Source: an uncultured Saprospiraceae bacterium
GTDB lineage: Bacteria; Bacteroidota; Bacteroidia; Chitinophagales; Saprospiraceae
DNA: 64,000 nucleotides
Assembly (NCBI GenBank): GCA_905480605.1
Contig: CAJQRD010000025.1
Coordinates: 1-64,000, forward strand
Direction: 5' to 3'
Shown here: in pieces, positions 1-8,873 of the stretch
Layout: the number at the start of each line of letters is the position of its first letter
Position numbering within the stretch: the first letter of the stretch is position 1
The notes under the pieces: model-generated
What the model was told of the DNA's origin: nothing
Seen by the model: only the letters and a program-made list of their open reading frames with translations
Databases searched by the model: none
Made by a program: the position numbers and the translations under genes

Positions 1-126
1 TCTTTTAGTAATATGGAAGAGCTAAAAAAATGGCTATACAATACAGTAAATAAAATGGAAAGCACAACTATAAAATCCATCGTCAGCAATCATCATTATT
101 TAAATGCGTTTAATATGACATTTTAA
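1..126 (+). CDS. C-terminal end of a truncated gene, possibly IS630-like transposase
   Basis: The reading frame is open from the first base and ends at a TAA at 124-126, giving 41 residues. The pattern 'EELKKWLYNTVNKM...IKSIVSNHHYL' resembles the helical tail of IS630-type transposases, but no catalytic residue lies inside the window, so the assignment is weak. It could equally be the end of an unrelated host gene. The start lies outside the window. Confidence 0.35.
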   Translation, partial: SFSNMEELKKWLYNTVNKMESTTIKSIVSNHHYLNAFNMTF

Positions 127-603
127 ATATTAAATGGTATAAGTTCAGCCTCTTTTTTTATCCTTTACTTATAGTATTCTTTAAACGTATGTATTGCATA
201 AATTGCAACCTCATACTTTATTATTAATTTTGATATTTCCCTATCTAATTATTGCCACATATCCAATATCCCTCCCAAAATAGCTAAAGTATAAACCCAA
301 AATCTTACATTTAGCAAATTGGTTTTCCAGCTTAACTTATAGAAAATTCATAGTGATGCAATAATTGGAGTTATAACTGACAAGCCTATCTTACCAACTG
401 CTTTCATGACATCACATTATGTTGCCATAATAAGTTTAAAAACAATAGATTAAAGGATATTTGAACTTAATGGTTAGGATTAATAGCCCAAAATTGACAC
501 GCCTGAGAACTTTTAAAGAGTGTTGAGTTAGGTCTTTAGTTACAACCACTCAAAATCTAAAAACTGGATGTAATAATTATGAATGCCATATTCTAAATAA
601 GCC
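127..603. other. Intergenic region, possibly with a decayed minus-strand ORF
   Basis: No intact gene is seen in these 477 bases. On the minus strand between about 170 and 420 one frame reads as a hydrophobic, membrane-protein-like sequence (for example 'VYTLAILGGILDMW') interrupted by two stop codons. That may be a degenerate gene or chance. No tRNA, terminator or clear promoter was recognised. Confidence 0.4.
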
Positions 604-1317
604 TCAAAATGCCAAATAAAAATCCTTGGTTAAATGAATATATTCGTCCGAATAATTATGCTGCCCGTTATGATGCATAAACATATCAGAAATTTCTAGG
701 ACACAAAACTCAGGTTTTCTGAATTCAATAATCACCCGTTTTGTTTTACTGTCAACCTTGGGTCGAATATTCAGAATTTTGTGAATTCCAAAATTTCTCG
801 TTTTAGCCAATTCAATGAAATATTTAGACTCATCAAAAGGTAAAATTACACTTACCGAAGAACGGTTGTGAGTTAACTTTTCAACCGCATCCCAAAAATC
901 CAAAAAAGACAAATCATCATTATGTTTTGCAACATTAAGGCCTGCATCAATTGGCTTTGTGGCATTCTGAAAATAAGGAGGATTTGAAACGATATGGTCA
1001 AAGGTCTTACCTATACTTGAATAATTTTGAACGGCTTCCAGAACCACATTAATATTAGAAGCTTCATTTAATTTTACATTAAATGAAGCTTCGTTATAAC
1101 TTAATTTATCTACATCAATTGCAGTAATATTGACAGATGGAAATCTTTGATTCAACATCAGAGCAATGACCCCGGATCCTGTACCAATTTCTAGGACATT
1201 ATCATTTTTATTTAGACTAGCCCACGCTCCTAAAAGTACACCATCTGTATTCACTTTTAAAGCAGAATTGGTATTTCTTACTTTAAACTTTTTGAAATTG
1301 AAATAGTCATCGGACAC
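604..1317 (-). CDS. trmN6: tRNA1(Val) (adenine(37)-N6)-methyltransferase
   Basis: This 237-residue class I S-adenosylmethionine methyltransferase of the YfiC/TrmN6 family is expected to methylate N6 of A37 in tRNA-Val(1) in the cytoplasm. Near residue 25 it has the family hallmark 'VNTDGVLLGAWA'. The SAM-binding motif I 'VLEIGTGSGVIALML' follows at about 42-56, and the N6-adenine catalytic motif 'NPPYF' lies near 112-116. Length is typical for the family. It is transcribed on the minus strand with a 15-bp gap after the 1333-3540 gene, so it may be read through from that locus, although its function is unrelated. Start is the ATG at 1317, directly before 'SDDYFNFKKF', a typical N-terminus for this family. 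Confidence 0.9.
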   Translation of the reverse strand: MSDDYFNFKKFKVRNTNSALKVNTDGVLLGAWASLNKNDNVLEIGTGSGVIALMLNQRFPSVNITAIDVDKLSYNEASFNVKLNEASNINVVLEAVQNYSSIGKTFDHIVSNPPYFQNATKPIDAGLNVAKHNDDLSFLDFWDAVEKLTHNRSSVSVILPFDESKYFIELAKTRNFGIHKILNIRPKVDSKTKRVIIEFRKPEFCVLEISDMFMHHNGQHNYSDEYIHLTKDFYLAF

Positions 1318-1332
1318 CTAAATACATTTGGT

Positions 1333-3540
1333 TTATTTCGAAACATTTATCATTTCAATCACACTTTCTTGGTCAGCAGTGATTTGCAGCAAATATGTCC
1401 CCGGAGCAAAACCATTGAAGTTAAGTTCAATGTTGTCTTTGCCTATGGAATTTCGTTTTATGACTGAAGAAATAACCTGTCCATTAATTGAAAGCACATT
1501 GACTGTAACATCTTTAACTTCATCCAATTCCAGACTTACCGTAGCAAAATCAGCTACCGGATTAGGATAAATGGTATGTGAAATTCCAGACAATTTATCT
1601 ACAACATTTGCAGAAGTCGTACAATTACTTCCGCCTTGAACTTCACACCAACGTGCCTCAAATTCTTGCAAGAAAATGTTGGCCACATTGTCATCATGAA
1701 ATATCAATGTATTCTCATCATTTCTTGTTTCAGCACCACCAGACCAATTATGTGATCCTGTAACAACTGTAGGATTAGAACTTGAATCTTTGGCATCTAT
1801 AATACAGTATTTATGGTGAGTACTTGTTGTCGTATTATCATCAGTTACATCTACACCAATACCTTCTAAGAATGCAAATTCGCCACCTTGATCATTAATA
1901 TTATCAATAATTCCTCTTACATCAACATTCCTATTAAATGCATTTGCAACAGCTGTTCCCAATTCGTTATTGGTAAAAGTCAACAAAGCAAATTGCAAAT
2001 CAGAATCAGCTTGAGATATGTTTTTTGAAATATTCAATGTTGTATTGTCAGATGGAGAAAAGTATTGCTCCACAGGCATACCGTTAATGATGAAATTATG
2101 TGGTGTATTGTCAGTTTTCTCAGGCCCAAAACGCACATTGAAGATTCCAGGTTGTGGACCTTCAGATCCCCACATTTCTTCAAACTCTATAGTATAAGCT
2201 TTAGCCAATGCTTGATCTTGGATTATGACCATGTTGTTATAATCTGAAACTATATTCTGTTGAGTCCAGTTTGTTGATCCACTTAAAACCCATGAATCAT
2301 TCAAGGAATTGGCATCAACTACGAGGAATTTATTATGCATTAAGCCATCAACATTTCCTCTAATAACACTAAAGGGAGGAGATGGATTTGACAAAGCCAA
2401 ATTAGCGGTTTCGTTATCAGCAACATACCTAACAACTACCCCTCTATTATGTGCTGCTGTCAACGCATTAACAATTCTATCTCTGTTGTTATTATAGACA
2501 GAAGCATCTATTGTAGATTGTGCATTTTCAATCAAATTAATAATTGCATTTTCAGATGCTAAACCAGTATATCCATTAGCGTAACTACCATTACTTACAC
2601 TACCATTGACATCATAATTGAAATAAATTCTCATCTCACCTGTAGAGTTCGAGGCCGTTGAATAATATTGCACAGCAGAAGAGACTTCACTTGTTCCATT
2701 ATCAGATGATACCTCAACGTAATAAAATTCTCCGGCATCTAAACCAGTCAAAGTCAGTGAATGAGATGTAACCATATCACTGGAAACCATTTCATCACCT
2801 AGAGAAGATGTTGTACCATATCTTACTACAGAATTCCCAGCTGCATTTGTTTCCCAACTAACAGTAAAGCCCTCATTGGTAATATCAGTTTGCCTAGGAG
2901 CACTTGTCAGAAAGAAATTGTCTTTCACCACGATATCTTCAAGACCTCTGGGTAACAATTGATAAGTTGAATTGAATTGAGAAACAACACCAGTTATATC
3001 AACAGATGCTAAAGGAATTTCCTCTCCTAGCATCGGGTGATTACTTCTTACATATATTTCACCTTCGTCACCATTTGCACTGAATGTAAAATTACCAACT
3101 CCAAAAACATTACCTCCTGCATCAAATTTTACATTTGAAATAGTCATCAATATAGCTTCATTACCTTCATTCAAGTCATTTGGTGTACCCATAAATGGTT
3201 CAGGCAAATCATTGTTTGAACTCACTACACTAAAAGACATAACTGGATCCAATTCTAGCAATCCGTTAAATTCCTTTAATGCACCAGTAACCGTTACAAG
3301 GTCTCCTCTGTTAACTTCCCCTGGAAAATCACCGTTTGATCCTGCACCGGGATATACGGCTACTGCACCAGTAGCGTCTTGTAAATATCTGATAATGCCC
3401 AATTCACCTCCATTCGTTGCAACACCTTCGATTGTAACAACATCACCGATATTCATTCCCCTAGCGTCAGCAATAGTAGTTTGTGCATTTAATGTATTGA
3501 AAAAGAAAAAACCTACTACAAAAATTAAAATATGTCTCAT
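1333..3540 (-). CDS. Secreted phospholipase D-type nuclease/phosphodiesterase, T9SS type A
   Basis: A 735-residue secreted protein. After a signal peptide (residues 1-19, ending 'NTLNAQ') comes an OB-fold-like domain (about 21-200, 'IADARGMNIGDVVTIEGV'), a fibronectin type III-like domain (about 212-295) and two phospholipase D half-domains. The half-domains carry HxKxxxxD motifs 'HNKFLVVD' (402-409) and 'HHKYCIID' (575-582), each followed by the G/S-x-x-NW signature ('SGSTNWT', 'TGSHNWS'). The C-terminus (about 660-735, 'IYPNPVADFATV...') is a T9SS type A sorting domain, so the protein is probably exported and surface-attached or released. PLD superfamily enzymes cleave phosphodiester bonds in DNA or phospholipids; the neighbouring nuclease-like genes favour a nucleic-acid substrate, which is inference. 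It lies 10 bp after the TonB receptor gene, so the two are probably cotranscribed. Confidence 0.88.
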   Translation of the reverse strand: MRHILIFVVGFFFFNTLNAQTTIADARGMNIGDVVTIEGVATNGGELGIIRYLQDATGAVAVYPGAGSNGDFPGEVNRGDLVTVTGALKEFNGLLELDPVMSFSVVSSNNDLPEPFMGTPNDLNEGNEAILMTISNVKFDAGGNVFGVGNFTFSANGDEGEIYVRSNHPMLGEEIPLASVDITGVVSQFNSTYQLLPRGLEDIVVKDNFFLTSAPRQTDITNEGFTVSWETNAAGNSVVRYGTTSSLGDEMVSSDMVTSHSLTLTGLDAGEFYYVEVSSDNGTSEVSSAVQYYSTASNSTGEMRIYFNYDVNGSVSNGSYANGYTGLASENAIINLIENAQSTIDASVYNNNRDRIVNALTAAHNRGVVVRYVADNETANLALSNPSPPFSVIRGNVDGLMHNKFLVVDANSLNDSWVLSGSTNWTQQNIVSDYNNMVIIQDQALAKAYTIEFEEMWGSEGPQPGIFNVRFGPEKTDNTPHNFIINGMPVEQYFSPSDNTTLNISKNISQADSDLQFALLTFTNNELGTAVANAFNRNVDVRGIIDNINDQGGEFAFLEGIGVDVTDDNTTTSTHHKYCIIDAKDSSSNPTVVTGSHNWSGGAETRNDENTLIFHDDNVANIFLQEFEARWCEVQGGSNCTTSANVVDKLSGISHTIYPNPVADFATVSLELDEVKDVTVNVLSINGQVISSVIKRNSIGKDNIELNFNGFAPGTYLLQITADQESVIEMINVSK

Positions 3541-3550
3541 TTATTTATTT

Positions 3551-6142
3551 TTAAAAATTCGCTTGAACTGAAATTGACCATCTCCTTCCTTGCCCAAAAA
3601 ATACAGACGCCGATTTGGCATCAAAATCCTCAAAACTTGGAGAATTAAAATTATCATTATTACGTGCATCACTTAAATACACAGCATCAAAAAGGTTAAG
3701 AATATTAAACCTTAATTTCAAAGGAATATTATCATTGAACTTAAAACTATATCCCATGTGAAAAGATGATAACATATACGAAGGTAACTTCCATGAATCT
3801 CTTCCTCCATTATCACCTTGAAGTGTTTCTGGTTGAAACTCAGAATAGTTGTTTCCAAAATATGTTGTTTTTATTTTTAAGTAAGCACCTTTAATTGGTT
3901 CATATCTTACAAGACCTCCAAATTGCAACTGAGCGGCATCACCGACATGTACCCCGTTAGCATCAAATTCATACTCATAAGGAACTCCATTTGGCAATAC
4001 GCCATTAACAGTTTCCCCTGACACCCATTTCCAATCTCCTATAGAAGTTAAGCCCTCAATAGATATTTGCTTGTTTGGTTTAAATGCAAAATCAATCTCA
4101 ATTCCTTTATGAAGGGCATCAATTCCAGGAATATTTACTGGAATCCTATTGCCTTCAGGATCATCTGCATCTTCTGCTATTGTAGGCAATCTATCCAAGG
4201 GTTTATTTCCCCATACTGTATAATAGGCATTGACATTAGCAGAGAATTTTGGACTCTTGAAATTATAACCTAATTCAACAGCTTTGATGTCTTCATTTTT
4301 AAAAGTGTTGGCCAGTTGCGCGTCAGTTCCTGGAGCCCAAAAGTTTGTTATTATGACATTTCTATATTGTTGAGCTCTACTTAACCAACCTGTATTAATG
4401 AAGACTCCATTTCTATCATTAATATTATAAGTTGCTCCTAATTTTAATGTTCCTGTTTGTACGTTTTCATCATCTAAAACAAAACCTGTTTCATTATCTA
4501 AATAACCATATTTAGTATTAGCAACGGATATATTTAAAAAACTCGCCCACTTATCAAATTTATATTCCAGCAAGCCGAATGTACCGATTTGATCTACTTT
4601 TCCTGTATACCAGTAATCAAACTTATCTCCAACCTGCAAGCCTTCTCTAAATCCTTGGCCTCCCAAGAGGTCATAAACTTCACGATAATGTTCGCCTTCG
4701 TAAGATCTTCCATCTAAACCAGCAGAGAATGTCAAAGATTCACTAATATCATATTTCAGTGTTGATAATAATCCATACCAAAAGTGATTATTTTTACCAG
4801 CTCTTATAATTGTACTTGAATACAAATTAGGATTTGTAAATCTAGGCGTTTGATTATCAATAATTCGAGCATCAATGTTTAGTTGCCCCGTGCTTTCATC
4901 TTCCTCAAAGCTATCACCGTCAGGTGCTGTCCCTCCACCATCTCCTATCGATAGATATGCTACGTTTGATAAAAACAATTTATCACTGGCTTGCCAAGAA
5001 TGTCTTAAACTCAGTTGTGGTTTGTGATAGAAGTTTTTTCTTACATTAAATATCTCTCCATTTCTCAAGCCCCAAGCATCATTAAATCGTCTTCCTCTAT
5101 TTTTATATTCCAAAGGCTCAATTGCAGATTCAGGGACATTTAATTTTCTTGCAAGCTCTGTATCTACCTGCCCAATTTCAGCCGAGAACGGTCTTTGACC
5201 ATGTTCTTGTGGAGCCCCAAAACCTGAAAAACTTATCAAGTGATCACCCAATTGCTTATCAACTCTCAAGTAGTAAAAATAACCTTTGGTAAAGTTTCCA
5301 TCTACCCAGCCATCTCCTTGCTTATATGAACCAGCCAATGAAACTCCCCAACCACTATCCATTCGTCCAGTTGTCATACCAAGTGTTGTTCTTAAATAGC
5401 CATTAACACCAAATTCTTGTCTGACTTTTAGACCTTTTTTGGCATCAATACCTTGAGTTAATATATTGATTGTACCTCCAACTGAAGGTATAGATAATTT
5501 AGATGCTCCTAGTCCTCTTTGAACTTGCATTGTTTGAGTTACCAAATCTAGACCAAACCAGTTTGACCAAAACACTCTGCCATTTTCCATGTCGTTAACA
5601 GGGATGCCATCAAGCATTACAGCAATATTTCTTTGATCAAACCCCCTGATTGAAATACGTGCATCTCCATCACCTCCACCTGATTCTGTAGCATATGCAC
5701 CAGGTGTAGAATTTAATAGCATTGGAATATCTTGTGCTGCCAATTCCTCCTCAATTTTTATCGTTGGAATATTAGAAAAAGCAACTGGTGTTTCACGCTC
5801 AATTGCAATGTCAGCAGTTACTACAACTTCATTTAAAATAGCACTTGGACCAAGCGACATATTTAATGTTTGATCAGAAGTAATGTTAACGTTGATATTT
5901 TCAGTTTGGTAACCTACATATGAAAAAGTCAAAGAATGAAAACCTTCTTTTAATTTTATTATATAAGACCCATCAATATCGGATGTTGTACCGTCTACGC
6001 CATTGGAAATGGTTGCACCAATTAAGGTTTCACCTGATACTTTATCAGTTACCACACCAGACAAATTAAATGTCTGTGCATTTAAACTTAATGCAATGGC
6101 TACCAGAGCCAGAGTCATTATATTTTTTAATTGTGCTTTCAT
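3551..6142 (-). CDS. TonB-dependent outer-membrane receptor with CarboxypepD_reg-like domain
   Basis: An 863-residue outer-membrane transporter. The signal peptide (about 1-22) is followed by a carboxypeptidase-regulatory-like beta-sandwich (about 26-105, 'GVVTDKVSGETLIGATI'), a plug domain (about 120-235, with 'RISIRGFDQRNIAVMLDGIP' and 'GGTINILTQG') and a beta-barrel ending in an aromatic residue ('ISVQANF'). It imports a substrate across the outer membrane using TonB/ExbBD energy. No SusD-like gene is adjacent, so this is not a classical glycan SusCD pair. The flanking nuclease, lamin-tail and phospholipase-D genes suggest the cargo is a nucleic-acid or phosphate-containing breakdown product. 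The substrate cannot be read from the sequence. Confidence 0.92.
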   Translation of the reverse strand: MKAQLKNIMTLALVAIALSLNAQTFNLSGVVTDKVSGETLIGATISNGVDGTTSDIDGSYIIKLKEGFHSLTFSYVGYQTENINVNITSDQTLNMSLGPSAILNEVVVTADIAIERETPVAFSNIPTIKIEEELAAQDIPMLLNSTPGAYATESGGGDGDARISIRGFDQRNIAVMLDGIPVNDMENGRVFWSNWFGLDLVTQTMQVQRGLGASKLSIPSVGGTINILTQGIDAKKGLKVRQEFGVNGYLRTTLGMTTGRMDSGWGVSLAGSYKQGDGWVDGNFTKGYFYYLRVDKQLGDHLISFSGFGAPQEHGQRPFSAEIGQVDTELARKLNVPESAIEPLEYKNRGRRFNDAWGLRNGEIFNVRKNFYHKPQLSLRHSWQASDKLFLSNVAYLSIGDGGGTAPDGDSFEEDESTGQLNIDARIIDNQTPRFTNPNLYSSTIIRAGKNNHFWYGLLSTLKYDISESLTFSAGLDGRSYEGEHYREVYDLLGGQGFREGLQVGDKFDYWYTGKVDQIGTFGLLEYKFDKWASFLNISVANTKYGYLDNETGFVLDDENVQTGTLKLGATYNINDRNGVFINTGWLSRAQQYRNVIITNFWAPGTDAQLANTFKNEDIKAVELGYNFKSPKFSANVNAYYTVWGNKPLDRLPTIAEDADDPEGNRIPVNIPGIDALHKGIEIDFAFKPNKQISIEGLTSIGDWKWVSGETVNGVLPNGVPYEYEFDANGVHVGDAAQLQFGGLVRYEPIKGAYLKIKTTYFGNNYSEFQPETLQGDNGGRDSWKLPSYMLSSFHMGYSFKFNDNIPLKLRFNILNLFDAVYLSDARNNDNFNSPSFEDFDAKSASVFFGQGRRWSISVQANF

Positions 6143-6156
6143 ATTTTTGACAAAAT

Positions 6157-6196
6157 AAAAGGCAGAAAAATAAATTTTTATTCTCCTGCCTTTTGT
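6157..6196 (-). terminator. Hairpin terminator or attenuator after the lamin-tail gene
   Basis: An inverted repeat AAAAGGCAG ... CTGCCTTTT with an A/T-rich loop is followed on the minus strand by a T-rich stretch. It lies between the 6219-7361 gene and the TonB receptor gene, so it may end transcription or reduce readthrough and set different levels for the two parts of the locus. Confidence 0.6.
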
Positions 6197-6218
6197 TCTT
6201 TAATATTTATCTCTATGC

Positions 6219-7361
6219 TTACTCAACAACCAACCTTTGGATTGATACATAACTATTTTCAAAAGTGATATTTACTACATAGAGTCCACTTTCCAAATTA
6301 GTAACATTTAATTCTTGTGTATTATTCAATGAAGTATTTAAACTACTTGAAACCAATTGTCCCATTAAGTTATAAACAGAAATTTTTCTAATATTTTCAT
6401 CTGCCTCTACAAATAATGATCCTCCAGAATTTGGATTAGGATACATTTTGAAAGGAATAGAATTGATATTGTTTGTTCCAGTAATTGGACCTAAAGAGCA
6501 AGAGTATCTAGCTGGTGTTGCCACAGCATTACAATCACAATCATGAATTCCAAGAAATTCAAAAGTGTTTGAACTGTAGTCATTCCATTCCTCACCAGTG
6601 AAAGTTCCACCAGCTTGTGCAATTACTTGTTCAACAGCAAATCGTCCTCCCGTAATTTCTGGCTTTCTAACAATAGAGCTATTTTTTGTAACCCAAAATC
6701 CATCAGCGTTTACCCAAGCATCTTCCATTATTGTGGTGGTAGGATCTTCTCCAATTACACCAATTACATCAAGTATATTATCTCCACTATTAGAAACAGT
6801 TGTTCCTTTTACTAAGACCATGGCATCATTGCCATTAAAGTACATTGCGTTATTTGTATCATAATCAGGACAAAGAAAAGCGTCTGCTTTACATTGCAGA
6901 TCATATTCTTCATTATATTCAGTACCAAATAATGCTGCACCTTCATCAGTAAATTGAGGTCCAAATAAAATATTACCTGCAGCATCAACTCTAGGCTCAC
7001 CCGTCACAAAATCGAAAAGTGTATCAATTACATTGTATCCATTCCAAGCTGGTTTGTCAAACTGAGAATCCCAGTCAGCTGTATCCGTCAGGTCGACCAC
7101 AATTACAAAAACATCACCCGCATCTAACATTGCATCAGGTAATTGTTGAGTTTTACTTGCAACTGGGTTGGTTGAGCCATTGCTGAATCTTATAATTGCA
7201 TATTCTGATAAATTAACTGCTTCAGATGTAGGATTGTAAATTTCTAATGCTTTGTTATTGGCATAACCTTCAACATATTCAGAAAAAAACAAATCTTCAC
7301 ATTGACCAAACATAACTAAGCTCGTCATTGTAAACAGGAAAAAAGGTATAATTCTTTTCAT
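6219..7361 (-). CDS. Lamin-tail (LTD) domain secreted protein, T9SS type A
   Basis: A 380-residue secreted protein. A signal peptide (about 1-19, ending 'VMFGQC') leads into a lamin-tail domain ('EDLFFSEYVEGYANNKALEI', about 22-150), an immunoglobulin-fold module common in bacterial surface nucleases and phosphatases. The last ~75 residues ('FKMYPNPNSGGSLFVEA...') are a T9SS type A sorting domain. LTDs are not catalytic by themselves; in extracellular nucleases of the ExeM type they precede an endonuclease/exonuclease/phosphatase domain. Here that catalytic domain is encoded by the separate upstream gene at 7505-8719. It probably binds or positions substrate or anchors the complex at the surface, which is inference. 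Confidence 0.82.
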   Translation of the reverse strand: MKRIIPFFLFTMTSLVMFGQCEDLFFSEYVEGYANNKALEIYNPTSEAVNLSEYAIIRFSNGSTNPVASKTQQLPDAMLDAGDVFVIVVDLTDTADWDSQFDKPAWNGYNVIDTLFDFVTGEPRVDAAGNILFGPQFTDEGAALFGTEYNEEYDLQCKADAFLCPDYDTNNAMYFNGNDAMVLVKGTTVSNSGDNILDVIGVIGEDPTTTIMEDAWVNADGFWVTKNSSIVRKPEITGGRFAVEQVIAQAGGTFTGEEWNDYSSNTFEFLGIHDCDCNAVATPARYSCSLGPITGTNNINSIPFKMYPNPNSGGSLFVEADENIRKISVYNLMGQLVSSSLNTSLNNTQELNVTNLESGLYVVNITFENSYVSIQRLVVE

Positions 7362-7504
7362 TTTAATTAAAATTTGATTTTATTCGATAAAAATACGATA
7401 TATATAGTCAATCCTTGTATATATTTCTTAAATATATGTCTTGAAATAACATTAACCCTACAAGTTTGAAAATTTTGAAAAAAGAAGAAAATTTTAAACC
7501 AGTA

Positions 7505-8719
7505 CTAATATTCAATCACTAAATCAGCCCAAACCATTAAATGATCAGATGCAGCTCCATTATCGACTAAAATGTGTCCTTCTTCAGACTCTGAAGGCCA
7601 AAAAACACCAGTTGTTAATGCTTCTAAATCACTAGATGGTAAAACGTAATCGACTCTTAAACCAAAAAAAGAAGTATCATTTTTTGGGTCTCCCATATCA
7701 CCAGAATTGCGATTATGCTCAGCACCTCCATTACTAGAAGGAATCAAATCCCCATTTGCAACAGCTTGATTTACCCTACTATTGTTTAATAATTGATTGA
7801 TAGCGCCATCAAAAGAATCACCATCAAGCGGGTCTGCATTTAAGTCTCCAAAGACTATAAAAGAACTACTGGCATCTAATCCCCCTATCGCACCTTTGTC
7901 ATCAACTAAATAAGACTCATTATTAATATAATCTGACCATAACCTAATTTCATCATGGTTTCGCTTGCCATTTCGATCCTCTGCACCATCGAAAACAGGC
8001 GGTGTAGGATGAGAGATCAAGGCATGAACAGTTTTATTTTCAGAAAATACGATTGGAATATCAATGTGATTTTTAGAAGAAAGTCTGAATTCGTTAAGTG
8101 CATCTTCACTATAATATGAGCTTCCATCAGAATTGACAGGTAACGCCGCATTTGGCATATCCTTCCAAATGAAATTCTTGAAACTTCTAATATTATTGAT
8201 ATCCAGTTCATATTTAGAAAGAATAGCAGAAGCATATTGTCCAGGAAATTGACCAAAACCATATGCATCATCTGGTAATTTTATTTGACCGTCGCCAGAT
8301 AAGTCAACAGGAGATATAACCCCAGTATTAGATTCAATTTGATAGGTGTATTGATAATCTATAGCTTCATCACCATTTTGGCTAACATTTAATAATTTAT
8401 CGTTGAAATCAACAATAGACTGTCCAGTACTGTCAAAATCAAATTCCATTAAAACCAAAACATCAGGTTGTACACTCTGAATCACAGTTGCCAATCTTTT
8501 AAACTTGATAAATTGATCTGCTGTTTGAAGTTGATTAGCAATTAGTCCTTCGCTACTTCCAAACAACGATACATTGTATGAAGCAAATCTTATAGTATCT
8601 TTTGTAAGCTCTACAGGTGGAATTGGTGGCATCACACCGTCTTTAATTTCTACATCATCTGAGCAAGAAGACGCAAAAAGTGTAAAAATTCCTATTAAAA
8701 AAGCCATGTATTTTATCAT
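7505..8719 (-). CDS. Lipoprotein endonuclease/exonuclease/phosphatase family protein
   Basis: A 404-residue predicted lipoprotein. The N-terminus 'LIGIFTLFASSCSDD' contains a lipobox ending in Cys (about residue 19). The rest is an endonuclease/exonuclease/phosphatase fold: 'IRFASYNVSLFG' (metal-site Asn), 'PDVLVLMEFDFD' (metal-binding Glu), 'FGDLNADPLDGDS' (catalytic D-x-N) and the C-terminal 'GAASDHLMVWADL' (the D-H pair). All core residues appear present, so it should be an active metal-dependent phosphodiesterase or phosphatase. It is the first gene of the minus-strand set reaching down to 1333, which suggests extracellular nuclease or phosphate scavenging. Start is an ATG; the divergent helicase gene begins 155 bp away. 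Confidence 0.87.
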   Translation of the reverse strand: MIKYMAFLIGIFTLFASSCSDDVEIKDGVMPPIPPVELTKDTIRFASYNVSLFGSSEGLIANQLQTADQFIKFKRLATVIQSVQPDVLVLMEFDFDSTGQSIVDFNDKLLNVSQNGDEAIDYQYTYQIESNTGVISPVDLSGDGQIKLPDDAYGFGQFPGQYASAILSKYELDINNIRSFKNFIWKDMPNAALPVNSDGSSYYSEDALNEFRLSSKNHIDIPIVFSENKTVHALISHPTPPVFDGAEDRNGKRNHDEIRLWSDYINNESYLVDDKGAIGGLDASSSFIVFGDLNADPLDGDSFDGAINQLLNNSRVNQAVANGDLIPSSNGGAEHNRNSGDMGDPKNDTSFFGLRVDYVLPSSDLEALTTGVFWPSESEEGHILVDNGAASDHLMVWADLVIEY

Positions 8720-8827
8720 GGCGCTAGTTTACAATTAATATTGTAAAAAGTAGGCTTTCAAATTGTTAATATATTTTCAAATTAACATTTAATTGGAAAT
8801 TTAGAATTTTGAGAGCCGATAAGCCAG

Positions 8828-8861
8828 TTGACATTTAAATCAGTTCATTATGCTACATTTG
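8828..8861 (+). promoter_or_regulatory. Predicted promoter of the Pif1-like helicase gene
   Basis: TTG at 8828-8830 and TACATTTG at 8854-8861 match the Bacteroidota -33 TTG / -7 TAnnTTTG consensus, with a 23-bp spacer at the wide end of the accepted range. Transcription would begin only a few bases before the TTG start codon at 8874. Confidence 0.6.
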
Positions 8862-8873
8862 TAAAAAAAAGTC

